Assembly: GCA_031264185.1 (NCBI GenBank)
Contig: JAISEL010000004.1
Location: 1 to 64,000, forward strand
DNA length: 64,000 nt
Source of the DNA: Deltaproteobacteria bacterium
GTDB taxonomy: Bacteria; Desulfobacterota; Desulfarculia; Adiutricales; Adiutricaceae
Reading direction: 5' to 3'
In this document: positions 62,136 through 64,000 of the stretch, in pieces
Layout: the number at the start of each line of letters is the position of its first letter
Position numbering within the stretch: position 1 is the first letter of the stretch
Translations under genes and position numbers: made by a program
Notes under the pieces: model-generated
Database searches by the model: none
Told to the model about the DNA's origin: nothing
The model's input: the letters and a program-made list of their open reading frames with translations, nothing else

Positions 62136-64000
62136 TCAGCAGCCTTTTTCGGCAAGCCATGTTTCCGGCCATTTGGGCCCATGAAGAAGTTCCAGTTCCT
62201 TTATTCTGGCGATGTCCTCTTTGGAGGATGACCCTAAAAAAGCTAATTGTTTTTTGTTAAGGGTCAATTGAAACTGACGGCGGCCGGACGGATTTGTAAT
62301 GTAATAGTCCTGTTTTGGAATAGACGATCTAATTATATCAATTTGGGCATCATTCAAATTAAGTCCATAGTAATGAGGCTGCTGGGTGCTGCTGTTAGCC
62401 TGAAAATTCGGCAGAAAAATCTTAGACGGACAGGATTCTTCCAATACATGCATGATCCCTGAATCCGCCGCATCGGCTAAACTCTGGGTAGCCATGACCA
62501 CGATGCAGTTGGCCTTACGCATTGTTTTCAGCCATTCTCGAATTTCCGACCGAAAAACCGGATCTCCTAACATAATCCAGGCTTCATCCAGGATGATCAT
62601 AGCTGGCTGACCGTAAAGAGCTTTTTTAATGCGGCGGAACAGATAAGTCAGAACAGGAATTAAATTTTCATTACCCGTTTCCATCAAACTTTCTATTTCA
62701 AAAACCGAAAACTTAGACAGCCTCAAATTGTCGGTTTTAGAGTCCAGCAGACGGCCCATCGGCCTGTTTCCGGTATAGATTTCAATAGCCTGTTTCAGTG
62801 TCTTATCCTGAAGATAAAGACAAAAAGCGGTCAGAGATCTGTTTTCAGGCGGCTGACTGCGTAATGTATTCAGAGCATCATCTACGGCTTGCTTATGATT
62901 AGGCAGCATTTCAAATTTTTGAAGGGATGCGAGAGCATTAATCCAATTGGCGGCCCAACTGTATTCCTCATCCGATTCGTCGATTTGCTGGAGAGGCGCG
63001 AAAGAAAGACTGGAATCCCCGCCCAATTGATAATGGTCGCCGCCGGCCGCCGCACAGAGAGGATAAAGCGACATTCCCTTATCAAAAGCAAATATTGAGG
63101 CTTCCGGATACCGTCTGAAGGAAGCGGCTATTAAAGCCAGAAGAGCGGACTTGCCCGAACCTGTCGGCCCAAATATCAGGGTATGGCCTAAATCGCCGTA
63201 ATGAAGGTTTAAGCGGAACGGGGTGGAGCCGTCCGTAGTGCAGATCATTAGAGGCGGTGAATTTTGAGGGTAAAGCTGGCATGGGCACATTTCGCTGCCT
63301 GACCAGACACCGGCCAAAGGCAGGAGATGAGGCAAATTATTGGTCGTAATTACCGGTCGTCTGATATTAGCCAGACCGTTTCCGGGGTGGGAGCCCAGCC
63401 AGGCTTCCATTGTATTGAAGGATTCGTATCTGGCCGTAAAACCCCGGCTCTCTATTTCGGAAATTAAATCAAGAGCGTTGCGCCTCAAAGACTCCAATTC
63501 CTTACCGTATAACAGAATCACTGAGGTCATATAGCCGAACCTGGCTTCCCCGCTTCTTAGCTCGGTTAAGGCATCGTCTGCGTCCGCTGCCATATTGACA
63601 GCGTCATGATTGATTTTTGGATTCGGTCTTTCAAAATATTTATCCATGAAGGACATAGTTTGCTGAGCCCAGCCTTTTTGCGAGTCTATTATCTTTTTCC
63701 GGGCATCAAACCGGTCCATAAAGATAAACCGGGAATTGAAACGGTAAGTCAAAGGAAATTTGTCAAGAATTCCCAGCATATCCGGCCGGCTGGCTCCAGG
63801 CAATCCGTCTATGGAAACCGCTTTAATGTAATTTTCGCCTAAAAGCAGATTCTCCCCTACTGCCAAATCTTCGGAACCAAGAATGAAATCCAGGCAGTTA
63901 TAGGGCATCTCCTGACCGTTTGGCCCTTCCGGCATCAGCATCGGATGAAATTTGCCGGTAATGCACCGCTGAATATAGCTCAAAAATGTTGAGAAAACGT
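62136..64000 (-). CDS. trbE: TrbE/VirB4 secretion ATPase, 5' end cut by window
   Basis: The frame is open to the window edge, so the N-terminal part (about 200 residues if it matches RP4 TrbE) is missing; the TTG at 63983 is not the real start. Visible features: LSYIQRCITGKFHPM and YNCLDFILGSEDL of the N-terminal domain, Walker A FGPTGSGKSALLALIA near 63160, Walker B AMIILDEAWIMLGDP near 62590, and VMATQSLADAADSG. VirB4-type ATPases power pilus assembly and substrate transfer at the inner membrane. Ends MAEKGC-like with a short Cys-containing tail at 62136. It lies about 120 nt before trbJ. Confidence 0.93.
   Translation of the reverse strand, partial: VFSTFLSYIQRCITGKFHPMLMPEGPNGQEMPYNCLDFILGSEDLAVGENLLLGENYIKAVSIDGLPGASRPDMLGILDKFPLTYRFNSRFIFMDRFDARKKIIDSQKGWAQQTMSFMDKYFERPNPKINHDAVNMAADADDALTELRSGEARFGYMTSVILLYGKELESLRRNALDLISEIESRGFTARYESFNTMEAWLGSHPGNGLANIRRPVITTNNLPHLLPLAGVWSGSEMCPCQLYPQNSPPLMICTTDGSTPFRLNLHYGDLGHTLIFGPTGSGKSALLALIAASFRRYPEASIFAFDKGMSLYPLCAAAGGDHYQLGGDSSLSFAPLQQIDESDEEYSWAANWINALASLQKFEMLPNHKQAVDDALNTLRSQPPENRSLTAFCLYLQDKTLKQAIEIYTGNRPMGRLLDSKTDNLRLSKFSVFEIESLMETGNENLIPVLTYLFRRIKKALYGQPAMIILDEAWIMLGDPVFRSEIREWLKTMRKANCIVVMATQSLADAADSGIMHVLEESCPSKIFLPNFQANSSTQQPHYYGLNLNDAQIDIIRSSIPKQDYYITNPSGRRQFQLTLNKKQLAFLGSSSKEDIARIKELELLHGPKWPETWLAEKGC

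Noticed and set aside
1-64000. tRNA or rRNA genes and an integrase with attachment sites
   Set aside because: None was recognised on reading both strands; an ICE therefore cannot be supported over a plasmid from this window alone.

Overview
The window reads as part of a conjugative plasmid (or an ICE with a plasmid-like backbone) from a Gram-negative, probably host-associated bacterium. The evidence is a P-type (RP4-like) trb/tra mating apparatus, an RP4-like divergent relaxosome region, a ParA-type ATPase, a plasmid-style topoisomerase I and an ArdC/primase giant protein. Three different outer-membrane secretion or adhesion systems (type Vb, Va and Ve) require a Gram-negative envelope. I cannot assign the genus; a deltaproteobacterial (Desulfobacterota) host is a weak inference. 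No rRNA, tRNA, replication initiator or CRISPR array was recognised.

Layout, left to right. 1-7710 (minus strand): a two-partner secretion locus, with a TpsB transporter (cut by the window edge), a large TpsA exoprotein and, upstream of tpsA and overlapping it, a ModA-like periplasmic binding protein. 7882-8974: a large imperfect inverted duplication of the modA/tpsA leader. 9027-13617: the relaxosome. A TraK-like gene (minus) faces a MobC/TraJ-like protein and an IncP-type relaxase (plus), with a decayed Fic gene and a candidate oriT between them. 13631-17690: a decaying tandem array of paralogues made of 27-residue ankyrin-like repeats. A repeated promoter/palindrome module precedes most copies and also the parA-like gene. 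17862-19269: ParA plus two small unrecognised proteins. 19629-22124: a single-chain nuclease-methylase-specificity protein. 22478-27364 and 27986-33457: a classical autotransporter and a giant inverse autotransporter (invasin/intimin type) that share a similar AT-rich leader.

33877-39979 is an insertion and defence island. It holds a degenerate IS1-like transposase, an Xre regulator, a frameshifted DUF262-HNH (GmrSD-like) gene, a CD-NTase (SMODS) translationally coupled to a SLATT 2TM protein (a CBASS-like pair), and an IS630-family element inserted next to topA.

39976-64000 (minus strand, transcribed leftwards from beyond the right edge) is the conjugation block: trbE-trbJ-trbL-trbF-trbG-trbH-trbI-traG-traF, then a family of large polyvalent proteins (one intact, two pseudogenes), the 1953-residue ArdC-Toprim protein, a VirB1-like transglycosylase and topoisomerase I. 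The genes fit together as one transmissible element: Trb and TraG move DNA nicked by the relaxase; ArdC/primase and the defence genes protect or compete in the recipient; the surface proteins are probable host-interaction cargo. Many genes are decaying (Fic, ankyrin-like copies, DUF262-HNH, transposases, polyvalent paralogues), which suggests an element under relaxed selection.
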